A stretch of DNA of 64,000 bases from Candidatus Heimdallarchaeum endolithica (lineage in GTDB: Archaea; Asgardarchaeota; Heimdallarchaeia; Heimdallarchaeales; Heimdallarchaeaceae), in the NCBI GenBank assembly GCA_021513715.1, contig CP084167.1:1628571-1692570 (forward strand), given 5' to 3'. The translations under genes and the position numbers were made by a program. Below the pieces are notes generated by a model. The model ran no database searches. It saw nothing but the letters and a program-made list of their open reading frames with translations, and was not told the DNA's origin. Below are positions 55,010 through 62,577 of this stretch, piece after piece; the first letter of the stretch is position 1, and the number at the start of each line of letters is the position of its first letter.

Positions 55010-55249
55010 TTAACCAACAATTTTTAGTTTGCCTTTTATAATAAGGATACTACATATTCCAGAGATTACCAGCATAAATAAAGCTCCGATAAACCAATCA
55101 AAATTTGTTGTATCTTTTAGATATTGCAACAAGAAGATGACAAAAAGAGTACTAAATACTGCATCAAACAAGACCATATTCAAGAAGATGTTACTAAAAC
55201 TAGGTTTCTGGGAATCGTTTCCTAATGAATCCTTCTTTAACTCATTCAT
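55010..55249 (-). CDS. Small two-helix membrane protein, paralogue B
   Basis: Paralogue of the protein at 52256-52498, with KPSFSNIFLNMVLF, a first helix, the loop NFDWFIGALF and a second helix closing ILIIKGKLKIVG. A frame extends to a TTG at 55264, but the ATG at 55249 (MNELKKDSLGN) has a GAGAG ribosome-like site and matches the paralogue's length. It lies upstream of the broken binding protein and could have been its partner; not proven. Confidence 0.6.
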   Translation of the reverse strand: MNELKKDSLGNDSQKPSFSNIFLNMVLFDAVFSTLFVIFLLQYLKDTTNFDWFIGALFMLVISGICSILIIKGKLKIVG

Positions 55250-55438
55250 AGTTTTCACTCTCAAAGGAAAGGTTTTTCGTTTTTTTCTCTATAAAAGAGA
55301 ATAACTATTAATTATTTTCTGTGAAAATTTTAATGAAATATAAAAAATTATTGCTTAATGTCATTAAACTAATGTTAAAAAAAGAAAAGCAATCAGAGTT
55401 TTCTTTTTATGTAAAGTATATCCAAAAAGATCAATATT

Positions 55439-56641
55439 TCATTTTTTTAGTGTTTTAATAATTGTAACAGGAAGACGAAAAATTACTTTTCTCAAAAACT
55501 TTCCATAGTCTAATATTCCCATTATCATCTTACCCACTAAGTCAGCTAATTTATCATCTTTTATAGCCAAATTGACAATTAGCTCCATTCTTCTCAAAGT
55601 TTTATATAGAAAGTTTTGAAGAAATAGACCTGTTTTGCTTAAATCTTTTCCAAAATCTTTTATCCACTTTTTCTGATAAGCTTTCAACGCTTTACCATAT
55701 TGTTTATTGTTGTATATAGCTTCTGCAGCAAATTTTCCTCCAGAGATACAATAATATAGTCCCTCACCTGTTACTGGACTTACAAATCCTGCAGCATCAC
55801 CTACTAGCAAGAGTTTATGAAAAACGGATTTTTTTACAGGTTTCTTAAAAACCAGTGTATAGGACTTTGCTTTGGCTAATTTGATGTCAGAAGGAATAAG
55901 ATTCATTTCTTTTAGCTGTTCAACAAATCGTTCATATACATTTTTTGGCCCATCCTCTTTAATATCGATCCATGTAGCTCCAATACCGATGTTGATGTAA
56001 CCTTTTTTGATGAAATACCACCCATACCCTTTAGGAACAACTCCAAAAAAGATTTGTAAGCTAGTTTCTTTTATTCCTAAATCAGTTAATAATTTCTGTT
56101 CGATTTCAGTTTCTGAATTAACACATATAGCGAGGTAACCCTCTGGCCAGCGAGATCTAATTCCCAGAGAACGAATTAACTTATTATTTTGAACGCCTGT
56201 AGCAAGAATAACATAATTTGCACTAATTATTCTTTTTTCGGTGACAATAGTGTATGTATCATTATTGGAATCATGTTTTATTTCTAGAACTGCTTCACCA
56301 TCGAAAATTGAAACGCCTTGTTCTTGAGCGTCACGAGCCATAGCTTCATCAAACTGTTCTCTAATAACAAAATATCCTTTGTTGCCCCTATTAATGAAAT
56401 GTTTAAGAGACGGTGAATAGATAGTAATATTGTCTATTGAACAATTAATAGACTGTTTGGCTTTTTCACCTAATAAGGATAAAGTTCTATGAGATAAAGC
56501 TCCACCACAAGGTTTGTCTCTGGGATAAGCCTTTTTTTCAAATAAAATGGTTTTCAATCCCATTTTTGCACAATAATAAGCTGATGAAGAACCAGCAGGT
56601 CCTCCTCCAATAATCGCAACATCATATAATTCGTTTGACAC
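55439..56641 (-). CDS. Geranylgeranyl-reductase-family flavoprotein
   Basis: FAD enzyme of the GGR family; in archaea members saturate the isoprenoid chains of membrane lipids. The FAD-binding start is AIIGGGPAGSSSAYYCAK, the Cys region is DKPCGGALS, and LLVGDAAGFVSPVTGEGLYY is the closing FAD motif. The length of 400 residues is normal. It starts at GTG 56641. Family members in other organisms act on chlorophyll or electron-transfer flavoproteins, so lipid saturation is likely but not certain. A fragment of a near-identical 5' end is at 59652-59723. Confidence 0.85.
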   Translation of the reverse strand: MSNELYDVAIIGGGPAGSSSAYYCAKMGLKTILFEKKAYPRDKPCGGALSHRTLSLLGEKAKQSINCSIDNITIYSPSLKHFINRGNKGYFVIREQFDEAMARDAQEQGVSIFDGEAVLEIKHDSNNDTYTIVTEKRIISANYVILATGVQNNKLIRSLGIRSRWPEGYLAICVNSETEIEQKLLTDLGIKETSLQIFFGVVPKGYGWYFIKKGYINIGIGATWIDIKEDGPKNVYERFVEQLKEMNLIPSDIKLAKAKSYTLVFKKPVKKSVFHKLLLVGDAAGFVSPVTGEGLYYCISGGKFAAEAIYNNKQYGKALKAYQKKWIKDFGKDLSKTGLFLQNFLYKTLRRMELIVNLAIKDDKLADLVGKMIMGILDYGKFLRKVIFRLPVTIIKTLKK

Positions 56642-56838
56642 ACACTCAAAAAAAACTAATATTTAAAAAAATTTGCTGTAACCAAAAGTAATTTCTAATT
56701 GATTATTGATTCATGTTTTGTACAATAGATTAATCACTGTTGGGCAGGGTATTACAAAAACATTTACTTATATAATTAAAATTGAGGTAAATGATTATGT
56801 TGAATTGAAAGTGAAACTTTCCTCTACTAGGGATTAAA

Positions 56839-57003
56839 ATGGAATGCAGTTGCAAAGTTACATACGGAATCGTTTACTCTTGTACAACTAAATTATATAT
56901 CAGAGACACTACACAAGACCTTGAATTCTTTATTGAATCTGATGATATACTGACATCCTCGTTTATCTATGACCCAATCTTCTGGTTTAGTCCAACGGAA
57001 TAA
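56839..57003 (+). CDS. Possible small ORF in the gap before the beta-helix gene
   Basis: 54 codons from ATG 56839 (MECSCKVTYGIVYSC, ending FSPTE). A TATA-like TTATATAA lies about 70 bp upstream, but there is no good ribosome site (TAGGGAT at 8 nt), and a short unrelated open stretch in another frame (EVNDYVELKVKL) precedes it. It may be a small cysteine-containing peptide or a remnant of a longer surface protein gene. The gap of about 440 bp holds nothing else I can support. Confidence 0.25.
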   Translation: MECSCKVTYGIVYSCTTKLYIRDTTQDLEFFIESDDILTSSFIYDPIFWFSPTE

Positions 57004-57022
57004 AACAGCAGAGGTGATATAA

Positions 57023-58810
57023 ATTAAGAAGAGATTAGAGTTCTACATTTTTTTCTTTTTTTTATTATTTGCTTATAGTAGCAGCATGAACTTGAGCATA
57101 ATTAATAGTCGTTATAGAATTGAAGGCGACAATTATAATGAATTAAAACATGAAAGGTCTTCATTTATCACAGACAACAATTTTAGGGATAGTAATTATA
57201 AAGAAAAAAAGAAACAAAACTTAAATAATAACCAGCTGAATAAAAAAATAAAATTAGAAATAAGTTTTGATATTGTTTTTGATAAAGATTGGATAGTTAA
57301 TGAATCAATTACAGTTGTAGGAAAAACTATATTACTAAAAGGAAATCTAATTGTAAACTCAACAGGGAATATCACAATAGAGAATTCTATTTTAATATTT
57401 AACTCTTCGTGGATAGTTAATAATGGAAATCTTGTAGAAGATGCTTTACAGATTAGAATTCTTGGAGGTAAAACTATTTTTATTAATACTACAATATCAG
57501 TTTTAGTTCCATTTGTAGAATTAAGTTATAATCAAATACGTAATAATTACTTTACGATAAGCGCAGAAAAATCTTCCCAGTTGTACTTTATAAACAGCGA
57601 ATTGAAACATTTAGGAATTATAGATAACATAAATAGTGGGATAAATGTTAACCAAATAAGTGAGTTAAAACTAGAAAATTGTAATATTAACGCATTATGG
57701 GGAATTCTTTATGCTAATAATACAGACAGGGTTGTAATCAATAATTGCAAATTGAACTCAAGATTGAGGGGTGATATGAGATTTGGAACAAATTATACCA
57801 TGGTAACTCTAAATGGTGGAATTGAACATATAATTACACACAACAATTTCTTTAGAAATGAGGAAACAAATTCTATAGAATATTCAGAAGAAAAAATAGA
57901 CAGGCTTGTTATCTTGAATTCGAAGAACAGTATTATTTCAGAAAACACATTTAAACAAGCAAGATCTTATGATAATTCCTTTGGTCTAAATGTTAGAAAC
58001 TGCACTTCAACGATAATTAATAACAATAAAGGGCCATCAATGCACATGCATTTAAAAGGTTCTAGAAATATTACAATAACACAAAATCACTTTGGGCAAC
58101 TAAAGGTTCATAATACCTACGAATTGTTACTTAAATTCAACATAGCTGAAAATCTGGAACTCGCTAACTGTTCTTATATAAACGTCAATTACAATATTTT
58201 TAATGCTACAAAGGAAAGAATCTATGATATAGGATCTTGCGTTTTTCTAATGGGTTCAAATGAATATATTAATATTTCATGTAACATTAATGCAGCACCT
58301 ATTTTGGAAAGTTCATTTTATACAATAACAGCAGAAATAAAGAACAGTTTCTTTTATATGAATAATCAAGTTGGCCCCATATATATAATTGATTATCCAG
58401 ATTTCTATGAGAAAGTGTTTAATTTCTCAATAGAAAATAAAAGAGAAATAGTAATAGAATACCCAAAACTATCAGTAAATCAATATTACAGTTATAACAA
58501 TCAAGGTAATTTCTATTCAGCCGATATACAAGCAAGTTTAGAAAATATATTAGAAGATTTTAACAACGATGGTATAGGAGATGCATCTTTTCCAGTATCG
58601 TCCGTTCCTATAATAATGGATGAAAAGCCATTAATGTTCCCCATTACATTTAATAATAATTTCGATCAAAAAGCCCCAACTCTTAATCATAAAAATTATT
58701 TTCCAGGTGGCGATAATTCTATTTATGATACCATCTATGCTAGTGTAACTGACAATTTTATGTTGGCAACAATCGTAGTAGCTTATGATTTAGGTTCATC
58801 TGGTTCATGA
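57023..58810 (+). pseudogene. Beta-helix surface protein, N-terminal part, interrupted by an insertion
   Basis: Right-handed beta-helix protein of the kind at 26.3 kb. The signal peptide KKRLEFYIFFFFFLLFAY is encoded upstream of the first ATG (57086), in frame back to an ATT codon at 57023 with GAGGTG 6 nt before it; a stop lies directly upstream. So either ATT starts the gene or the start codon was lost. About 560 residues of Asn-rich beta rungs follow (STGNITIENS, NNYFTISAEKSSQLYF, ITQNHFGQLKVHNTY). The frame ends at a TGA (58808) created by a 375-bp insertion; the rest of the gene is at 59185-59443. Confidence 0.7.
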
Positions 58811-59184
58811 GTTGAAATTTTACGTAATTTCTTCAGGACTCTCCCCAACCAATCAACAAACTTAGCGAAAGTTGTGAAGACTAGCTTAAGAGAACATGAA
58901 AGACACAGTCTTAATTAAGTTCTCTAAGGGGTTCATCTCCTTACCCCGGGCACTCATAACTCCCAAAGGGAAGACCGGGTGTCGTAGGAATGAAACCTAC
59001 GTCTTTAAGCATCTAGCTCAAGACACTACATAAATGAGAATTAAATATATAAAGATAGCTGAAAAGTTGTTACACTCCCCAATATTTTGTATGTTTTATT
59101 TATGCAAATGTGTTTCTGGTTGTTATTGGTCTAATAACTCCACAAACTAAAAATTTAGTTTTTTACGTAAAAAAGTATCTCATG
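58810..59184 (+). mobile_element. 375-bp insertion with palindromic ends, IS200/IS605-like non-autonomous element
   Basis: The insertion splits a beta-helix gene. TCATG occurs just before it (58805-58809) and as its last five bases (59180-59184), and excision of 58810-59184 restores the frame exactly (GSSGS then WTFKT). Each end carries a hairpin close to the border with the same loop core TTACGTAA: GAAATT/AATTTC at 58814-58831 and the perfect palindrome TTTTTTACGTAAAAAA at 59159-59174, plus AACTAAA/TTTAGTT at 59145-59160. Subterminal hairpins without true inverted ends point to the IS200/IS605 group; a TIR element with a 5-bp duplication is the alternative. No transposase or tnpB is encoded. 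Confidence 0.6.
58889..59001 (+). ncRNA. Candidate structured RNA inside the insertion
   Basis: GC-richer than all surrounding DNA and full of nested stems: AGAGAAC/GTTCTCT (58889-58925) with inner AAGAC-ACA-GTCTT; GGGGT/ACCCC (58928-58947); CCCGG/CCGGG (58945-58979) enclosing TCCC-AAA-GGGA; and CGTAGG-AATGAAA-CCTACG (58983-59001). The GGGGT and CCCGG stems share bases and could alternate or form a pseudoknot. The placement in an IS605-like element suggests a relic of a TnpB guide-type RNA, but no match could be searched. Strand is assumed from the host gene. Confidence 0.4.
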
Positions 59185-59443
59185 GACTTTTAAGACTATG
59201 ATAAAGGACGAATTTACAGGAGAATTTATTGCAAAAATTCCTAAATTGACACAAGGGATAAATAAATATTATTTTATTGTATGTGATATTTTTGGGAACA
59301 AATTGAAAAGCGAAATTTATACTTATAAGGTTCCGACCATTACTTCACAGACTTCATGGCAAACCTTGAATTCCTTTCTAGGAGTATTACTTTTAATTTT
59401 TTATCTGAAAAAAACTAAACTCAAAAGGGCTCAAAAATGTTAA
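59185..59443 (+). pseudogene. Beta-helix surface protein, C-terminal part after the insertion
   Basis: Continuation of the gene at 57023. In the frame restored by excision it reads WTFKTMIKDEFTGEFIAKIP, an Ig-like beta strand pair (INKYYFIVCDIFGNKL), then a membrane anchor (SFLGVLLLIFYL) with KKTKLKRAQ tail. This is the normal end of such surface proteins. An ATG at 59198 gives a short open frame but lacks signal or ribosome site, so it is unlikely to be expressed on its own. Confidence 0.7.
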
Positions 59444-59466
59444 ACATTTTATTTTTTTCTCTTAGA

Positions 59467-59578
59467 CTAGTACTTCCGCAATAAGTTGACCGATTTCTAT
59501 AGGTTAAAATTATAGGCGTTCATACTATCATTGAGGTATTCTCAATTCATACTTTATGAGATAATTCGGAAGTACTAT
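59467..59578. mobile_element. MITE copy 2, 112 bp, inverted relative to copy 1
   Basis: Same element as 52543-52654 in the opposite orientation, differing at about five of 112 positions. The ends are CTAGTACTTCCG and CGGAAGTACTAT, and TAGA lies on both sides (59463-59466 and 59579-59582), a 4-bp target duplication. It lies 23 bp after the stop of the beta-helix gene remnant. Confidence 0.85.
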
Positions 59579-59651
59579 TAGACAGAACAATAAGAATGAA
59601 AACTCAAACTCTTCAAAGTTAAGATGAATTGCGTAGTAAGCATACTAAAAG

Positions 59652-59723
59652 ATTCATATAATATAATGAAGAAACAGCAGACTCTCCTCCAATAATCACA
59701 ACATCATATAATTCATTTGTCAT
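59652..59723 (-). pseudogene. 5'-end remnant of a geranylgeranyl-reductase-like gene
   Basis: The minus strand from ATG 59723 reads TNELYDVVIIGG and then diverges (ESAVSSLYYM). It aligns with the start of the intact flavoprotein at 56641 (SNELYDVAIIGG...SSSAYY), and the DNA is nearly identical over about 55 bp with a short deletion after the glycines. No FAD motif is complete and the frame soon ends. It is a truncated duplicate, located between MITE copy 2 and the intact histidine phosphatase. Confidence 0.65.
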
Positions 59724-59813
59724 AAACCCAAAAAAAGTTATGGAAAAATTGTTATAAATAAAAATTAATAGTTGATCATTGTTTCACAATTTTATGTTAT
59801 AGTTTTTGTTAGA

Positions 59814-60413
59814 TTAAGATAAATGATCGGTATTATTGAATTGGCTAATATAAAAGAGACCATTCTCATAAACTATCTTTGAGATTGAACTTGGTTTAGG
59901 GTAAAATCGCCAAAAGTTGGATGGGTGAGTTCTAGTAATATAAACAAATATCAAATTTATTACTGCTCCATGAGTAACGAGAACCACAACTTTTTCTTTT
60001 TGTCTTTCAAGTCGCTTAAACAATCTGTGAATTCGATCTAAAACTGTGTAAAATGTTTCTCCATTCGGGATAATAAAATCGTGTGGATTAGAAAACCATT
60101 TTTCTTTTTCTTCTCCAATAAAGATTTCATCAAAGGTTTTTCCTTCCCAGTCTCCAAAAGACATGTCCAATAAATAAGGTTCTTCTTCAAAAATGGCTTT
60201 AGGGTGATATTCTTTTATTTTCTCTGCCGTTACTCTTGTTCTAGAAAGCTTACTATAGTAAATAGCTTCTATAGGAACATTAGCAAGAACTTCACCTGTT
60301 TCTTCTGCATGCTTAATTCCTAATTCTGATAAAGGAATATCTTTTCTTCCTCTAAATCTAACAGCTCCAACATTATACTCTGTTTCTCCGTGTCTTACTA
60401 CATATATTTCCAT
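59814..60413 (-). CDS. Histidine phosphatase family protein
   Basis: Phosphoglycerate-mutase-like phosphatase. The nucleophile His8 is in VVRHGETEYN, with ELGIKHAEETG and the second His in VLVTHGAVINLIF; SFGDWEGKTFDEI carries the usual acid region. The length of 199 residues fits the small, cofactor-independent-substrate group (cobC/phosphatase-like), whose substrate cannot be told. A remnant of a second copy's 3' end is at 52676-52770. Confidence 0.85.
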   Translation of the reverse strand: MEIYVVRHGETEYNVGAVRFRGRKDIPLSELGIKHAEETGEVLANVPIEAIYYSKLSRTRVTAEKIKEYHPKAIFEEEPYLLDMSFGDWEGKTFDEIFIGEEKEKWFSNPHDFIIPNGETFYTVLDRIHRLFKRLERQKEKVVVLVTHGAVINLIFVYITRTHPSNFWRFYPKPSSISKIVYENGLFYISQFNNTDHLS

Positions 60414-60603
60414 TTTTAACGCATTTATTCAAAATATATAATAGAAAAATGTTTCTCAAGGGTAACAAACAAAAACTATCATTATTTGTTTATCAGTTTT
60501 TATATTTATCATCTGATATTAAGATTTATAGTCATACGATAGTGGAAAGAATATTTTTATATGTGCGAATGAACTTTTACACTATTAAGGAGACTGATGC
60601 AAG

Positions 60604-61284
60604 TTGCACCTTACTGAACATTCATTTTTTGATTTAATAGACATTGTTCATTCAAATGATCGTTGTGTTGAATGCGGTGCTTGTATTGCCGTATGCCCTT
60701 TCCAAGCGATAATTTCTAAAGATTTTATCATCAACGAAGAGCAATTAAAAAAAGGCAAAAAAATAGAATTACAAAATTCATTTCATATTTTTTATGGGGT
60801 AAAAGAAATAGTAGAAAAAAGGACAGAGTTCAGTAACAAAGTAGTAGCAAAGTCAAAGGGTAGATGGAAAGGAATTTTCAGTAGGAAAAAGAAAACAAAA
60901 AAATTTGAAATAGCCAAAGATATCATCTCTATTTATGTATTATCTGATGCAGGAGTGCCAATGTTTACTTATCCACAAAATGAAGAGCAAGAAGTTTTGA
61001 TATCAGGGATATTTGGAGCATTAACTCTTTTAATTAATTCAATGTCAAGAGGAAATCAATTTTTAAAAGAAGTAAATTATTCAAATATGACACTAATGCT
61101 AGAACAAAGAGAAGGATTAATTGTAGCATTACTAGTAAAAAGATCTAAAAACGAAATAAGAGATAAATTAAATAGTTTTGCTGATGAACTTGCTAAAGAA
61201 ACAGTGATTTTTGAAAGAGGTCAAATAGAAGAAGTCCCAAACCAAGACAAAATGATGGATTTAATTACAAAAAACTTTCAGTAA
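60604..61284 (+). CDS. Ferredoxin domain fused to a longin/roadblock-like domain
   Basis: An N-terminal single [4Fe-4S] ferredoxin motif CVECGACIAVCP (C21, C24, C27, C31) is followed by a basic linker (FSRKKKTKKFE, about 100-112) and a 110-residue alpha/beta domain starting ISIYVLSDAGVPMFTY and including EVLISGIFGALTLLI and MTLMLEQREGLIVALLV. Strand, helix and strand order resembles the longin or roadblock-like sensor domains common in archaea, which often regulate small GTPases. A start at TTG 60604 with AAGGAG at 10 nt is used; the nearby ATG is out of frame. Function is unknown; the combination is unusual. Confidence 0.65.
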   Translation: MHLTEHSFFDLIDIVHSNDRCVECGACIAVCPFQAIISKDFIINEEQLKKGKKIELQNSFHIFYGVKEIVEKRTEFSNKVVAKSKGRWKGIFSRKKKTKKFEIAKDIISIYVLSDAGVPMFTYPQNEEQEVLISGIFGALTLLINSMSRGNQFLKEVNYSNMTLMLEQREGLIVALLVKRSKNEIRDKLNSFADELAKETVIFERGQIEEVPNQDKMMDLITKNFQ

Positions 61285-61529
61285 ATATCAATAATTTCTT
61301 TTTTTTTATTTTAATTTTTACTAAATAATAGAAAAACACTATTGCAAAACTTCAAAAAGTTCAATTTTATAGTGAAAATAGTGAATTTTTTAGAAAAAAA
61401 GTTAAACTTTACAATTCTGAAAAATAAAAATTACATCTAGTATCCTTCATCTTTCATGTATTTAGTAAAATTAAAAATCTTATGTCAACAATAATTAAGT
61501 TAAAATTCAGAATGAATAAATAACTCTAT

Positions 61530-61958
61530 ATGGGAAATTATCGTTTACTTGAAAATGAAACTACTGGAGATTTTGCGTTCGAAGCCTATGGTTCATCACT
61601 AGAAGAATTGTTTAAGTATGCTGGTTTAGCTACAATGAGTGCAATGGTTGATCTTAGCCAACTTCAAGGAAAACAAGAATATTCGTTTGAAATAGAATCA
61701 CCTAATCTTAACATGCTTTTTTATGAATTTCTTTCAGAACTTATTTTTGTTAAAGACGTAAAAATGGTTTTTTTCACTGATTTTGAAATTCAGATAAGAG
61801 AAAACAGTGGTTACAAACTTCATTGCAAAGCAAAAACAACACCAATAGATAATTTAAAACAAGACCACTTTACTGATGTAAAAGCTGCAACAATGCATCA
61901 TTTAATAGTAGAAAAGCAAGGTGAACAATGGTATTGTAAAGCCATTCTTGATCTCTAG
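61530..61958 (+). CDS. Archease (RtcB activator)
   Basis: Archease speeds RtcB guanylation and multiple turnover. The protein matches in length (142) and layout: the GDFAFEAYGSSLEELFKYAG helix, the LLYEFL-type NMLFYEFLSELIF, a central beta hairpin, and the ending DVKAATMHHLIVEKQGEQWYCKAILDL (quoted in part: VKAATMHHLIVE). The N-terminal segment usually reads DHTADIG with metal-binding Asp; here it is ETTGDFAF, keeping only the last Asp. The partner RtcB is in this window 13 kb away. Confidence is high for the family. Confidence 0.85.
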   Translation: MGNYRLLENETTGDFAFEAYGSSLEELFKYAGLATMSAMVDLSQLQGKQEYSFEIESPNLNMLFYEFLSELIFVKDVKMVFFTDFEIQIRENSGYKLHCKAKTTPIDNLKQDHFTDVKAATMHHLIVEKQGEQWYCKAILDL

Positions 61959-62024
61959 TTTTTGTTACAAATATTATTTTTCAAAAATTCAGCCCACTAT
62001 TTATAAAAAAAATATATAGGGATA

Positions 62025-62507
62025 TTATACAATCCTTTGTTTTCCTCCAGGAGGATTAATGAAAAATACAGTTAATAATAATAAGAATATCCCTAAAGAT
62101 TCCTTAAATGTCACATTATTTACTATATCTTGGGGTAATCCTTCCCTGAATACTGTAATTGCTTGAAATCCAAAAAATATTACAAGTAGTTGTATAAAGA
62201 AATAAATTAAGATGGTTATAAATGCTCCTCTGATTAGGTATCTCAAAAGTTTTCTGTCTTCATCTCTTCTTACCCTACTTAACAAATAATCAGTTACTAA
62301 TAGTGATGAAGCTGTTAACACTATCGCACCAAAAAGTGGGAAAGCGATTACTAAACTAATATATCCTACTTGGTTTAGTTGCACAATTTCGCTGAGATAA
62401 TAATAGTGAGGCAACTGTGCTATCATTGATATTCCAAATAAAATTAATATACTGGGTAAAGCTGCTTCTTTGTTCCAAAATCTTGATTGTTCACTCATAA
62501 CTTTCAT
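62025..62507 (-). CDS. Four-helix membrane protein
   Basis: Not recognised. The 160 residues form four membrane helices (about 13-35, 45-70, 88-113 and 135-153) with a short cytoplasmic basic loop (SRVRRDEDRKLLRY) between the second and third. There is a Gly-Pro-Pro-Gly segment close to the end. It lacks a signal peptide. It lies 70 bp downstream of the thioredoxin-V4R gene on the same strand, so they could be co-transcribed. Confidence 0.5.
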   Translation of the reverse strand: MKVMSEQSRFWNKEAALPSILILFGISMIAQLPHYYYLSEIVQLNQVGYISLVIAFPLFGAIVLTASSLLVTDYLLSRVRRDEDRKLLRYLIRGAFITILIYFFIQLLVIFFGFQAITVFREGLPQDIVNNVTFKESLGIFLLLLTVFFINPPGGKQRIV

Positions 62508-62577
62508 TCCTTAACATTAGGGATGTTTTTGCTATAATCAACAGTGTTTTTTTTAACTTTTCTGTTCAAGTTTCTAG

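Noticed and set aside
58810..59184. Group II intron or tRNA-type intron as explanation of the split beta-helix gene
   Set aside because: It lacks a GTGYG-like 5' end and a domain V-like hairpin; the border repeats and end palindromes fit a transposable element better.
59198..59443. Independent small secreted protein gene
   Set aside because: It has no ribosome site or signal peptide at the ATG, and the upstream frame joins perfectly to the beta-helix gene once the insertion is removed.
52543..59578. Composite transposon made by the two MITE copies
   Set aside because: Each copy has its own different 4-bp target duplication, so they inserted independently and the segment did not move as a unit.
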